From: Halomontanus rarus
GTDB taxonomy: Archaea; Halobacteriota; Halobacteria; Halobacteriales; Natrialbaceae
DNA length: 64,000 nt
Reading direction: 5' to 3'
Assembly (NCBI RefSeq): GCF_017357405.1
Contig: NZ_CP071598.1
Location: 496,001 to 560,000, forward strand
This document shows positions 27,999 to 37,011 of this stretch, one piece after another (the first letter of the stretch is position 1; each line of letters begins with the position of its first letter). The notes beneath the pieces were generated by a model. It saw only the letters and a list, made by a program, of their open reading frames with translations. It was not told where the DNA came from and made no database searches. Position numbers and translations under genes: made by a program.

Positions 27999-29048
27999 CT
28001 AGTCGCTCGCTCCGACGTCGGCGGCGACGGAGACGGAGACCTCGTGCTGGATCGTCCGTTCGTCGAGCCAGGACTCCGCATCGAGTGCGGCCATGCTTCC
28101 AGTTCCGGCGGCCGTTACGGCCTGCCGATAGTCGGGATCCATCACGTCACCTGCGCCGAAGACCCCCTCGACGGCAGTCTCGGTCGTCATCCCCTCGAGC
28201 GTTAGCAGGTGACCCTCGTCGTCGAGGTCGACGGCGGTGCCCTCGAGGAAGGCCGTATTGGGGACGTGGCCGACGCCGTAGAAGATCCCGCCGACGTCGA
28301 CCGTCGCGGAGTCGACGTCGAGATCCGCGTCGAGTTTCTCCGTCGGGCGGCCGTCGGGGTGGCTTACCAGCGTCGCGCCGGTGACGCCCGCCTCCTGTGA
28401 GCCGTGGATCTCGAGCAATTCGGTGTTCCATCGGAACTCGATATCGTCGTGTTCGCGAGCGCGCCGTGCCATGACCTCGGAGGCGCGCAGTTCGTCGCGA
28501 CGGTGGACGACCGTGACGCTATCCGCGAACTTCGCGAGGAAGAGCGCCTCTTCCATCGCACTATCGCCACCACCGATCACGAGAACGTCGTCGCCGCGGT
28601 GGAACGCGCCGTCACAGGTCGCACACGTCGAGAGGCCGTATCCCATCAGCTCGTCTTCGTTCGTCGCGCCGACCCAGCGAGCGCTCGCCCCGGTGGCGAC
28701 GATCAGTGCCTGTGTCCGGAGCACGTCGCCACTCGAGAGCTCGAGTTCGAACGGTCGCTCCTCGAGCGCCGCCCGTTCGACGATACCGTGAACGAATTCG
28801 GCGCCGAAGCGCTCGGCCTGCTCCGTTCCGCGCTGGATCAGTTCCATCCCACCGACGCCCTCGGGGAAGCCGAGATAGTTTTCGACGTCGGTCGTCAGCG
28901 TGAGCTGACCGCCCGGTTCCGGACCCTCGAGCACCAGCGGCTCGAGGTCGGCCCGTGCGGCGTAGACGGCCGCGGAGAGCCCGGCGACGCCGGAGCCGAC
29001 GATCACCACGTCGTGGACGATCTCGAATTCAGCTGTGTCCTCGTTCAT
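27999..29048 (-). CDS. trxB: Thioredoxin reductase (NAD(P)/FAD-dependent)
   Basis: The 349-aa flavoprotein has an FAD-binding GSGVAGLSAAVYAARA near the N-terminus, a redox-active CATC in LSTCATCDGAFH, an NAD(P)-binding VLVIGGGDSAMEEALFLA, and a C-terminal FAD segment GVFGAGDVMDPDYRQAVTAAGTGSMAA. These are all elements of low-Mr thioredoxin reductase. Its start overlaps the end of trxA by 4 bp (29045-29048), so the two are translated from one trxA-trxB transcript. It reduces the adjacent thioredoxin using NAD(P)H, or possibly F420H2 in some archaea. Confidence 0.93.
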   Translation of the reverse strand: MNEDTAEFEIVHDVVIVGSGVAGLSAAVYAARADLEPLVLEGPEPGGQLTLTTDVENYLGFPEGVGGMELIQRGTEQAERFGAEFVHGIVERAALEERPFELELSSGDVLRTQALIVATGASARWVGATNEDELMGYGLSTCATCDGAFHRGDDVLVIGGGDSAMEEALFLAKFADSVTVVHRRDELRASEVMARRAREHDDIEFRWNTELLEIHGSQEAGVTGATLVSHPDGRPTEKLDADLDVDSATVDVGGIFYGVGHVPNTAFLEGTAVDLDDEGHLLTLEGMTTETAVEGVFGAGDVMDPDYRQAVTAAGTGSMAALDAESWLDERTIQHEVSVSVAADVGASD

Positions 29049-29404
29049 TCAGTGTATCCCTCGATCAGGTCGCGAAGTCGGCCAGCCGGTAGGGCGCCGG
29101 TGTGCTGTTCGGCCTGCTCGCCGTCCGCGAAGAGCGCGAGCGTCGGGACGCCCCGGACGCCGTAGGCTCCCGCGAGCTGCGGGTGTTCGTCGACGTCGAC
29201 CTTCGCGATCACGGCGTCGGTCTCGTCGGCCAGTCCCTCGAGGACGGGCTCGAGCATCTGGCAGGGGCCACACCAGGTCGCGAAGAAGTCCACGAGAACG
29301 ACGTCGTAGTCGCTCACGACGTCCTCGAGGTGATTCGTACCCTCGATGTGGAGGGGAGTGTCGATCGATCGTTCGTTTGATCCGCTGTGTGCATCAGTTG
29401 CCAT
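29045..29404 (-). CDS. trxA: Thioredoxin
   Basis: The 119-aa protein has VVLVDFFATWCGPCQMLEPVLEGLA (WCGPC active site), the cis-Pro segment RGVPTLALFADGE, and a short N-terminal extension. The open frame extends to 29506, but the ATG at 29404 (MATDAHSG) gives a normal length. It also places the start 31 nt from the conserved promoter element at 29436-29459. It heads the trxA-trxB operon. Confidence 0.93.
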   Translation of the reverse strand: MATDAHSGSNERSIDTPLHIEGTNHLEDVVSDYDVVLVDFFATWCGPCQMLEPVLEGLADETDAVIAKVDVDEHPQLAGAYGVRGVPTLALFADGEQAEQHTGALPAGRLRDLIEGYTE

Positions 29405-29435
29405 CACGTCCACGTATGGGTTAACGGCGTTTAAA

Positions 29436-29459
29436 GGTTTTGTACATATTGTACAATAC
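29436..29459 (-). promoter_or_regulatory. Operator-like element shared by both thioredoxin genes
   Basis: On the minus strand it reads GTATTGT-N8-TACAAAACC and ends exactly 31 nt before the trxA ATG. It is followed directly by a TATA-like TTTAAAC. Embedded is a perfect 7-3-7 palindrome, TTGTACA-TAT-TGTACAA (29440-29456). The same outer blocks with the same spacing and the same 31-nt distance occur upstream of the thioredoxin at 62278. Confidence 0.7.
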
Positions 29460-29560
29460 AAACACGGCGTGTGGATAGGATGATCCTCGGTGAAAAAGGG
29501 ATACACGCTTCGAATGGAGGATCAGCGACGAGAGGCAAGTTCGGAATCGGTCCAGATCGA

Positions 29561-30018
29561 TCATGAAGGGGCTGGAAATTGTTCGAAATGTACAAACTTC
29601 GATCCGATGCGGTCCTCGAACTGGAGCCCTGTCGGTGGGCGCGTGGTCGAAGCGTCTCGAGTCCGACGACGTGCAAATCGAGAAACGATTTCCCGACGAC
29701 GAATCGGCCGCCGGGTTCGGTACCCGCTCAGCTCTCCGATCGTCCGTTCCTGATCGGGAGTTTCGCCGAGAACGAGAACCAGATACGCAGCATGGAATCG
29801 AGCGTCCGAGTGCGGGAGCGCCCGTCCCTACGGGTCGCCTCGACGTTCCCCGTATAGTAGCCGGTATCGGAACCAAGTTCGAGGATCCGTTCCCCGGGAC
29901 GCGGATCGAGAAGTTCACGTAACCTCGAGCGGGAACGATGGCGAAGCACGGGACGGCGTGGCTGGGCGACAGCGGGTCGCTCGGCGGGTAGTGACGGGGT
30001 CGGATGGGAGTGGGTCAC
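29561..30018 (-). pseudogene. Frameshifted class I SAM-dependent methyltransferase
   Basis: The minus strand starts MTHSHPTPSLPAERPAVAQP and reaches LLDPRPGERILELGSDTGYY (SAM motif I). It continues in other frames as YLVLVLGETPDQERTIGEL, then PEPGGRFVVGKSFLDLHVVG, then GLQFEDRIGSKFVHFEQFPA before the stop at 29561. Order and spacing match a UbiE-like methyltransferase of ~190 aa with at least three frame breaks and a deletion after motif I. Confidence 0.7.
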
Positions 30019-30057
30019 CCGACGGCAAGCCTCGCGTCGGCGGTCAGAAAACGCGTG

Positions 30058-31347
30058 TCAGTCCTCGGCGGCCGCACTGTGCGGTGGTTCCGGTGCTGGT
30101 GTCGGTGGTTCGTGGGTGCCGAATTCGGGATGGGTTTCCTCCATCCACACGTAGACGACGGCGCCGGAGAGGAACATCAATATCGCGGTCACGTAGAACG
30201 CGGCTTCGGCGTTCACGAACTCCATCGTGAGGCCGAGCAGGATCGCACCGACAGCGTAGCCGGCGTCGCGCCACATCCGGTAGACGCCCATTCCGGCCGA
30301 CCGCCACGTCGGATGGGCCGCGTCGCTGGGGACGGTCATCAGGTTCGGGTAGAGCAACGCCATTCCCAGCCCGGAGAGCCCGGCCAGGATCACCCACGGA
30401 AGGTAGCTCTGGACGAACACCATCCCGAGAACGCCCGCTCCGGCGAGGAACATTCCCGCGACGACGGGCGGACGGCGGCCGATGCGGTCGGCGAGGCCCC
30501 CGGTTCCGATCTGAAGGAAGTACATGGCGCTGTGGACGCCGACGACGACGCCGACGGCTTCGATCGCGAGCCCCCGACTCGTGAGATAGAGCGGCACCGC
30601 GATCCAGAACAGCGTGTCCACGAAGTTCTCGACGTGGCCGGCCTGGGCCGCCGCGAACAGCGTCTTGTCGCCGTAGGTCGCTCGCTTCAGCACCTCGTCG
30701 AACGGAAGGTTCGCGTCGTGGTGATCGTCGTCGGCCTCCATCTGCGCGAGTTGGACCGTCTCTTTGATGAGGAAGACCGAGATGAGGAACGCGAGCACCA
30801 CGACGGCCGCGAGGAAGTAGAACGGCTCCGGCCGGAGGCTCGTCTGGCCGGCGATGACGCCCGTGATCCACGCGCCGGCGGCGACGCCGGTGTAACCGAA
30901 CGCCTCGTCGATGCCGACGGCGAGCCCGCGCTGGTCGGGGCTCGCGAGATCGATCTTGGCGTTGATCGCCATGCTCCAGGTCAGCGCCTGATTGATCCCG
31001 AGCAGAACGTTCCCGACGGTGATCCAGCTCCAGCTCGGGGCGTAGATGAGGATAATTGGGATCGGGAGCGCAGTGAGCCAGCCGAGCACGAGCACCGGCT
31101 TGCGTCCGTACTCTTCGCCCCACTTGCCGGCGTAGAGGTTGAGGAGCGCCTTGACGAAGCCGAAGGAGACGACGAACGAGCCGATGACGAGGAACGACTC
31201 GACGCCGAGCACGTCCTCGCCGAGGACGGGGACGACGGTCCGCTCCGACCCGATCGTCAGTCCCGTCGCGAACACCAGCAGGACGTGCAGCGAGAACTGC
31301 TCGAGATGTTCGCGAATCCCCTGTTTCGGTTCAGTTGCCTCGCTCAT
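30058..31347 (-). CDS. MFS transporter
   Basis: The 429-aa protein has twelve predicted helices. It has the MFS A-like motif GKWGEEYGRKPVLVLGW between TM2 and TM3, and a second copy, GGLADRIGRRPPVVAG, in the C-half. The central loop is acidic and His-rich (EADDDHHDANLPFDE). It lies 3 bp downstream of the rhodanese/MBL gene, so the pair forms an operon. Sulfur-compound export or import is a contextual guess; no substrate motif is visible. Confidence 0.88.
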   Translation of the reverse strand: MSEATEPKQGIREHLEQFSLHVLLVFATGLTIGSERTVVPVLGEDVLGVESFLVIGSFVVSFGFVKALLNLYAGKWGEEYGRKPVLVLGWLTALPIPIILIYAPSWSWITVGNVLLGINQALTWSMAINAKIDLASPDQRGLAVGIDEAFGYTGVAAGAWITGVIAGQTSLRPEPFYFLAAVVVLAFLISVFLIKETVQLAQMEADDDHHDANLPFDEVLKRATYGDKTLFAAAQAGHVENFVDTLFWIAVPLYLTSRGLAIEAVGVVVGVHSAMYFLQIGTGGLADRIGRRPPVVAGMFLAGAGVLGMVFVQSYLPWVILAGLSGLGMALLYPNLMTVPSDAAHPTWRSAGMGVYRMWRDAGYAVGAILLGLTMEFVNAEAAFYVTAILMFLSGAVVYVWMEETHPEFGTHEPPTPAPEPPHSAAAED

Positions 31348-31350
31348 GGA

Positions 31351-32472
31351 TTACTCGGCCGCACAGCGGTTGGGACCCAGTTCGAGTTCGGACAACTCGT
31401 CGTCGGGGACGTCTTCCTGCCCGACGTTCGTTCGCTTCACGCGTTCGAAGTTCGGCGGATGGTCCGGAATGTCCGAAGCGAGCGTCTCGACGAAGGACTC
31501 CCGATCACGAGCGAGATCGGCGTTTCGCTCGCGAACCTCGCCCAGCGTCGCGGTAACCGGCGGCTCGGGTGACCCGGAGTCGTGTGCCGGCAGGACGATC
31601 GAATCGTCGGGCCGGTCCAGCAGGCGCTGAAGGCTCTCGTAGAGCGTCGCGGCGTTCCCTTCGACGTCGGACTCTTCGATACCCGCTTCGACGCCGAGTT
31701 CGACGCGGCCGACGCTCTCGTGGAAGAGCGTGTCGCCCGTGACGAGCGCCTCGCCGTCGAGGTCGAACGAGACGCTGCCCTCGCTGTGCCCGGGCGTATG
31801 GACCGCGTCGATGTCTACCGCCCCGACCTCGATCGTCTCGCCGTCTTCGATCGGCGTCGCGTCGATTTCGAGCGCGTCCTTCGGATGGAGGTAGTACGGA
31901 ACGCCGTGACGCTCGGCGAGGTCCGCACCGCCGGAGACGTGGTCGGCGTGGGCGTGCGTGTCGAAGACGCCGACGAGTTCGGCGTCGTGGTCCTCGAGAA
32001 TCGCCTCGTACTCCTCGAGGTAGTGCGAGGGATCGAACACGGCGGCGTCGCCGTCCGAGAGCAGGACGTGTGAGAGACACCCCTTCCCGGGGCGGGCGAC
32101 CTGAACGAGCGTCCCCTCGAGGTCGGTCGGAACGGGTGCGCTCCGGTGAACGCGACTCCACCCGTTCATCCCGTCGGCCAGCGTCTCGGCGTCGTAGCCC
32201 ATCTCTCGCAGGACGTCCGTCGCGGTCTGCGAGACGACCCCCGCGGCGCAGACGGTGACGATCTCCCGGTCGTTCGGAAGGTCCACGAGGGCGTCTTTCG
32301 CCGTCTCCGGGTCGTCGGTCAGTTCGTCGTAGACGTCGACGTTGACGCTGTCCGGAACGTGCCACTCCTCGTATTCTTCCCGGTGGCGAACATCGAGGAC
32401 GAGGACGTCCGCGCTCTCGTCTTTGCCGTCCCGCAACCGATCACCGAGTTCCGTCGGGCTGATTTCTGTCAT
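31351..32472 (-). CDS. Rhodanese-MBL fusion (persulfide-dioxygenase-like)
   Basis: The 373-aa protein has an N-terminal rhodanese domain: VLVLDVRHREEYEEWHVPDS and the active-site loop VTVCAAGVVS with catalytic Cys. A metallo-beta-lactamase domain follows: VFDTHAHADHVSG, AVHTPGHSEGSVSF, VTGDTLFHE, IVLPAHDSG. The order is the reverse of many bacterial PRF fusions (MBL then rhodanese). ETHE1-type MBL domains oxidise glutathione persulfide. In haloarchaea, which lack glutathione, gamma-glutamylcysteine persulfide is a plausible substrate. It is the first gene of the operon with the MFS transporter and divergent from an HTH-10 regulator. Confidence 0.85.
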   Translation of the reverse strand: MTEISPTELGDRLRDGKDESADVLVLDVRHREEYEEWHVPDSVNVDVYDELTDDPETAKDALVDLPNDREIVTVCAAGVVSQTATDVLREMGYDAETLADGMNGWSRVHRSAPVPTDLEGTLVQVARPGKGCLSHVLLSDGDAAVFDPSHYLEEYEAILEDHDAELVGVFDTHAHADHVSGGADLAERHGVPYYLHPKDALEIDATPIEDGETIEVGAVDIDAVHTPGHSEGSVSFDLDGEALVTGDTLFHESVGRVELGVEAGIEESDVEGNAATLYESLQRLLDRPDDSIVLPAHDSGSPEPPVTATLGEVRERNADLARDRESFVETLASDIPDHPPNFERVKRTNVGQEDVPDDELSELELGPNRCAAE

Positions 32473-32561
32473 CGATACCCGTTCGTAGGGCCGATACCCG
32501 AATAGGAGTGGTGCGGGACATGACCGGTACCGTTAATCAGACTGAGAGCGAAAAGCGGTGT

Positions 32562-33296
32562 ATGAGTCTGTACGAGGCCTCGTTCCGATTGAAGCACGAG
32601 TGTCCCTACCGGGAGATCTCGCGACGCTATCCGGACCTCACGATTCGAGAGTGGTACCTGAGCGACTGTCAGGTGCTCGAGATCACCTCCGCGGAGGCGC
32701 CGACCGACGACCTGCTCGAGGAGATCGACGAAATCGGAACGGTCCTCCACGAGTCGATCGACGATTCCGGCCTCCACGTCGTCACCCAGTCCTGCCTCTG
32801 TTCGCTCGAGGGATCGATCCTGGAGCGGTTCGAGGCGCACAACTGCCTCTACCAGCCGCCGACGATTCACCGGCAGGGCTGGGAGCATTACACGGTGATC
32901 GCCTTCGACGAGGACGACGTTCGGGCGCTGTTTCAGGATCTGGAGGGCGATCGGGATATCGAACTGCTCTCCAAGACCGCGATCTCGGAGCAACACATCC
33001 CGCACAGCATGTTGGCGCCGGTCGATCGGCTGTTCGAGGACCTCACCGACCGCCAGCTGGCGGCGTTACAGCTGGCACTGGAGAACGGCTACTACGAACA
33101 GCCGCGACAGACGTCGCTTCGGGAACTGGCCTCGCAGACGTCGGTGGCCCGCTCGACCTTCGAGGAACACCTCCGGAAGGCGGAGAACAAGCTCATGGCG
33201 AACGCCGGCACGTATCTGCGGTTGGTGACGTCGGAGAGTGGGGAAGATCCGCTGGGGACAGGCCGGACGGAAGCGCCCGAACAGCGCGCCGACTGA
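32562..33296 (+). CDS. HTH-10 (bacterio-opsin-activator-type) regulator
   Basis: This 244-aa protein, from ATG 32562 (MSLYEASFRLKHECPYREIS), has an N-terminal sensor region with several Cys (HECPY, SDCQV, SCLCS, HNCLY). It ends with the HTH-10 domain LTDRQLAALQLALENGYYEQPR...LRELASQTSVARSTFEEHLRKAENKL. The reading frame continues upstream to 32508, but this start matches the conserved N-terminus. It diverges from the rhodanese-MBL/MFS operon across 89 bp and is the likely regulator of it. The clustered Cys suggest thiol, persulfide or metal sensing. Confidence 0.8.
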   Translation: MSLYEASFRLKHECPYREISRRYPDLTIREWYLSDCQVLEITSAEAPTDDLLEEIDEIGTVLHESIDDSGLHVVTQSCLCSLEGSILERFEAHNCLYQPPTIHRQGWEHYTVIAFDEDDVRALFQDLEGDRDIELLSKTAISEQHIPHSMLAPVDRLFEDLTDRQLAALQLALENGYYEQPRQTSLRELASQTSVARSTFEEHLRKAENKLMANAGTYLRLVTSESGEDPLGTGRTEAPEQRAD

Positions 33297-33639
33297 TCGA
33301 TCGCTCGTCGAACGCGTCGGTTTTCGCCGGCTCCCGTACCGATCCAGTGGCCGACGTCCGGCGAGGGCTCTCGCGGTCGTTGTGGGATTCACGACGTCGG
33401 GTCGCGCCTTCGTTCGGAGCCTTTTCGGTCGGCTTTTTCGCCGTGGTCGTCGCCAATGGTCACCTCCTGATTGGAACGACGATAGTCGTCGTCGAACCGG
33501 TGGCTACCGTCGGAGTCCCTCCGCGACGGTACCGACGCCCGTCTCCGGCGGAGTTCGGTCACGCTGGTCAGCGGGGAAACAGGGAGCAACCGCGCCACAG
33601 GCCATCGAAGAGACGAGTGTTCGTCCTCTGTCGCCTAAC
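33297..33639. other. Intergenic stretch without a supportable gene
   Basis: Frames here are Arg/Ser-rich shadows without haloarchaeal acidic composition or recognisable motifs. It separates two genes whose 3' ends face each other. Confidence 0.4.
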
Positions 33640-36378
33640 TCAGCGTCTCGCTAACAGCGAGTCGAACACCTTTCGCTGAGCCTTTCGAAGGTGTTGATGG
33701 AACGTGGGCGGGGCGACGTCGAGCGATCTGGCAACGTCTTCACCCGACGCGGCGCGTGGCCACTCGTAGTACCCCGCGTGATACGCGGCCTCGAGAGTCG
33801 ACTGCTGGCGGGCGGTGAGGTCCGCCGTCAGCGCGTGGCGGACGCGGTCGGCCGCGTCATTTCGCCGCTCGAGTTGCCGCTGTTTCAGCAGTTCCGCCGC
33901 GGGGTACGCGTCCTGTACGATGTCGACGATTTGTCGGACTTCCGCGCCCGGCGCCGCGTGAAGTGTCATCTGATAGTCGCTATCTTCGATGATGGCGTGT
34001 TCGACGGATCCGCCGAACGAAGCGACCGTCGACAGTACCGGTGGCTCGGAGAGTCGAAGTTCGAAACTCGTCTCTGCATCGTCGTTTCGGAGCGTCACGT
34101 CTCTCCAGTGTGGAAGCGTTTCCACGAGGGCCTCAAGACCGTCGATCGCGTCCGCGGTCGCGCTCCCGTAGACGAGGTAGTCGTCGTTTGCGACGGGAAC
34201 CGTGTGGTCGAGGGTGATCGTTCCGGTCGGCGGAACGCCGACGGTAAGTTCGTCGAACACGTTCCGAATGCGAAACTGGAGTTCGACGACGTCGTCGCTC
34301 ATCAGCGCTCGCTTGCGCTCTGTCGCGGCGATGGCGTGACCGATCACCTCTCCCAGTTGACTGACTACGGCACGCTCTCGGTCCTCGAACGCCTTCGGCC
34401 GTTCGGCGTAGACGTTCAATACGCCGTAGACGGTCTCCTTGTGGACAATCGGGATCGCGGCCGACGACCGAAATCCGTACTCCTCGACGTGGCTCCGCCA
34501 GGGGTCGTGTCGGGAATCGGCGTGGATATCCTGCGTAGTCTGGGTCTCGCGTTCCCGGATGGCCCTGCCCGTCGGCCCACTGCTTCGCTCGTCGTCCGGA
34601 TCGACGGTGATCGTGATCCCGTCGAGATACCCTTGCACACCGGCCTCGGTTCGAACGTTCACCGTCTGATCGGCGACGTCGACGTCGCCGATCCACGCGA
34701 ACAGATACGAATCCGTCGCGGCGAGGTGCTCGCAGACGACCCGCTCGATCTCCTCGCGCGTCGACCGGTCGATGACTTCGTCGGTGATATCGCGGACGAC
34801 GTCGTTGAGGGTGTTGATCGCGACGAGTTGTTCGTGCTGGCGCTTCAGTTTCCGCTCGTCTTCGTGCCGGTCGATGGCGGTCGCGAGAACGTTCGCCACT
34901 GACTGGACGAAGGTGACGTCGTACTCAGAGAACGCTCGACGATCGGTGTCGTGGACCCCGAGGACTCCCCAGGGCTCCTCGGCGGGACCGATGACGACGC
35001 TGATGCCGCTCGTGACATCGTGGTCGGTCAACAGATCGGGACCGCTGAATCGCGACTCCGAATCGAGGTCGTCAACCAGAACCGGACCCTCAGACGCCAG
35101 CGTGTAGGCCGCCTGCGAGTCGTCTTCGACGGCTGAGACGGTCTCCTTCCCGACGACGTCCGCGTCCCAGCCGGTACCCTGGCGCACCAGAAGCTCGTCA
35201 GCGGTCCGATCGAGACACAACATCTTACAGTAATCGGTCTCGAGCGTTTGGGGTACCAGCTCGGACGCGTCGGCCAGCAGTTCGTCCACGTCGTGGCTCT
35301 CGAGCGCCCGCTGACCGAGTTCCGCAACCACCTCCTGCTGTCGGATCCGTTGTCTGAGCATCCGCTCGCGCTCGATGTGGTCGGAAACGTCGCGAACCAC
35401 GCCACAGCGCCCGTCAGCGTCGCCCAACGGGAACGGAGCCAGTCTGCTCTCACACGGAACGTTCGCTCCGCGTTTCGTGTGCAAGTCGAGCTCGATAGTC
35501 GCGACGTCCCGCTCGCTCGTCGCGATTTCCTCGGCCAGCGATTCGGCCCGCGTCGTGATCTCGTCGTCGTGGACGGTCGTCGCGTGCGCTCCGAGAAGTT
35601 CCTCGCGGTCGTATCCCGTCAGTTCACAGAAGCCGTCGTTGACCACGACGAACCGGGCCTCGTCATCGACCGCGTAAATGCCGTCGGCGACGGTCTCGAC
35701 GATCGTCTCGTACTGTTCGAGTTCTCGTTCACGCGACTCGAGTTGCTTGCGCTCGGTAACGTCGTGGTAGAGTTCAATCCGCCCACCGGCGTACGCCCCG
35801 GTCTCGATCGGTTTGCTGCGGTGCTCGAGCCAGCGCGGTTCGCGTTCGTCCCCCGCCGTCACGCGACACTCGAACCGTTCGGCGTACGTATTGTCGTCGT
35901 AGGTCGCCAGAACGGTGTCGACGAACGAGGTCCCGTCGTCGACCACGGAAGCGATATCAGTTTCGACGAGGCGACGTTTGTTCTGCCCGAGAACGCGCTC
36001 GCGGTCGAGATCGAAGTACCGCCCGGCCGTTTCGTTGATCCACGTGATGTCGAACGCTTCGTCGAGGACGAACACACCGATATCGGTGCTGTCGAGGGCC
36101 TCGGCGAGCAAGGACTCGGCTTCAGTCGGCCAGTCTCCCGCGTCGGGTGAACGACCGTCGATCGCCGACGATGGAGGCCGCCACCACACTCGGGCGCTCG
36201 CCCCGACGCTCTTGGTTTCGAGTTCGCCGCGTTCGACGAGTCGTTCCAGCCGCTCGTACGTGCTCCGTCGACCGAGATCGAGACTGTCCGCCAGTTCGTT
36301 CGTCGTCCGCGGGGCCCCGGATTCGTCGAAGAGCGCGAGCGTCTCCCGGAGGGCCTCAGTCAACGATTGGGACGTCAT
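33640..36378 (-). CDS. PAS/GAF multi-sensor HTH-10 transcription regulator
   Basis: The protein of about 912 aa starts at ATG 36378 (MTSQSLTEALRETLALFDES). It has an N-terminal winged HTH (NELADSLDLGRRSTYERLERL), two PAS domains (about 90-335) and GAF1 (VVAELGQRALESHDVDELL). GAF2 (REEIERVVCEHLAATDSYLF), a bacterio-opsin-activator (BAT) domain and the C-terminal HTH-10 (LTARQQSTLEAAYHAGYYEW...HLRKAQRKVFDSLL) follow. It is thus a one-component regulator with DNA-binding domains at both ends. It has no kinase domain. Its PAS1 and GAF1 are near-copies of modules in the kinases at 58399-61758 and 13524-15866. Confidence 0.88.
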   Translation of the reverse strand: MTSQSLTEALRETLALFDESGAPRTTNELADSLDLGRRSTYERLERLVERGELETKSVGASARVWWRPPSSAIDGRSPDAGDWPTEAESLLAEALDSTDIGVFVLDEAFDITWINETAGRYFDLDRERVLGQNKRRLVETDIASVVDDGTSFVDTVLATYDDNTYAERFECRVTAGDEREPRWLEHRSKPIETGAYAGGRIELYHDVTERKQLESRERELEQYETIVETVADGIYAVDDEARFVVVNDGFCELTGYDREELLGAHATTVHDDEITTRAESLAEEIATSERDVATIELDLHTKRGANVPCESRLAPFPLGDADGRCGVVRDVSDHIERERMLRQRIRQQEVVAELGQRALESHDVDELLADASELVPQTLETDYCKMLCLDRTADELLVRQGTGWDADVVGKETVSAVEDDSQAAYTLASEGPVLVDDLDSESRFSGPDLLTDHDVTSGISVVIGPAEEPWGVLGVHDTDRRAFSEYDVTFVQSVANVLATAIDRHEDERKLKRQHEQLVAINTLNDVVRDITDEVIDRSTREEIERVVCEHLAATDSYLFAWIGDVDVADQTVNVRTEAGVQGYLDGITITVDPDDERSSGPTGRAIRERETQTTQDIHADSRHDPWRSHVEEYGFRSSAAIPIVHKETVYGVLNVYAERPKAFEDRERAVVSQLGEVIGHAIAATERKRALMSDDVVELQFRIRNVFDELTVGVPPTGTITLDHTVPVANDDYLVYGSATADAIDGLEALVETLPHWRDVTLRNDDAETSFELRLSEPPVLSTVASFGGSVEHAIIEDSDYQMTLHAAPGAEVRQIVDIVQDAYPAAELLKQRQLERRNDAADRVRHALTADLTARQQSTLEAAYHAGYYEWPRAASGEDVARSLDVAPPTFHQHLRKAQRKVFDSLLARR

Positions 36379-36601
36379 CACGGGATACTCGCGACGGAAG
36401 CGCATTAACCCTCCGCCGGCGGAGTCGGTTCGGCGACGTAGCTCTGCCGATCGGGGTCAGCGATCGAGCCAGAGACATCGTACTCCACGAGTTGTCTGAT
36501 TGTCGTCCGAAAATTACCTACGTACGTTTACTGTGGTCTTACGAACGATCGTATTCTGAGTGGTATATACGAGGCCCACGGCGGTTAACCGGAATACGTC
36601 C

Positions 36602-36928
36602 ATGACCCACTCTATACACGACATTCCCGGCGCGGACGAACTGACCACGAGTGATCGCTATCGATTACTCGCAGAAAAGCGGCGCAGAATGACTCTCGAC
36701 GTGCTCACAGGGCAGAACGTTCCCGTCGACCTCACCGAGTTAGCGACCGGGATCGCGGCGCGAGAAGACGGCACAGGTGCGGTCGACGAGGAGACCGTGA
36801 CGCGCGTAGCACTCACGCTTCACCACGTTCACCTCCCGATGCTCGCCGAGTACGGCGTCATAGACTACAATCCGGACACGAACTGCGTCGAGTCGTGTCC
36901 TCTCCGATTCGACCCTCGAATCGAGTGA
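36602..36928 (+). CDS. DUF7344-like small winged-helix protein
   Basis: This 108-aa protein starts MTHSIHDIPGADELTTSDRY and has RRRMTLDVLTGQNVPVDLTELATGIA...VALTLHHVHLPMLAEYGVIDYN. This pattern is typical of the haloarchaeal DUF7344 (DUF7342/ArsR-like) domain, where 'HHVHLPKL...G.I.YD' forms helix 3 and the wing. It is probably a DNA-binding regulator. The ATG at 36602 is preceded by a frame with no family similarity. Confidence 0.75.
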   Translation: MTHSIHDIPGADELTTSDRYRLLAEKRRRMTLDVLTGQNVPVDLTELATGIAAREDGTGAVDEETVTRVALTLHHVHLPMLAEYGVIDYNPDTNCVESCPLRFDPRIE

Positions 36929-37011
36929 CCGCCCGGCGATGCGTGCTCTCCGTCACCGGTAACCGCACTCGAGCGGTATCTCCGACCATATTTAGGCGCC
37001 GATCGCGGGTC

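Noticed and set aside
30004..31572. 522-codon plus-strand frame over the MFS and rhodanese genes
   Set aside because: Antisense shadow of real acidic genes, with no domain and an Arg/Glu/His composition typical of shadows.
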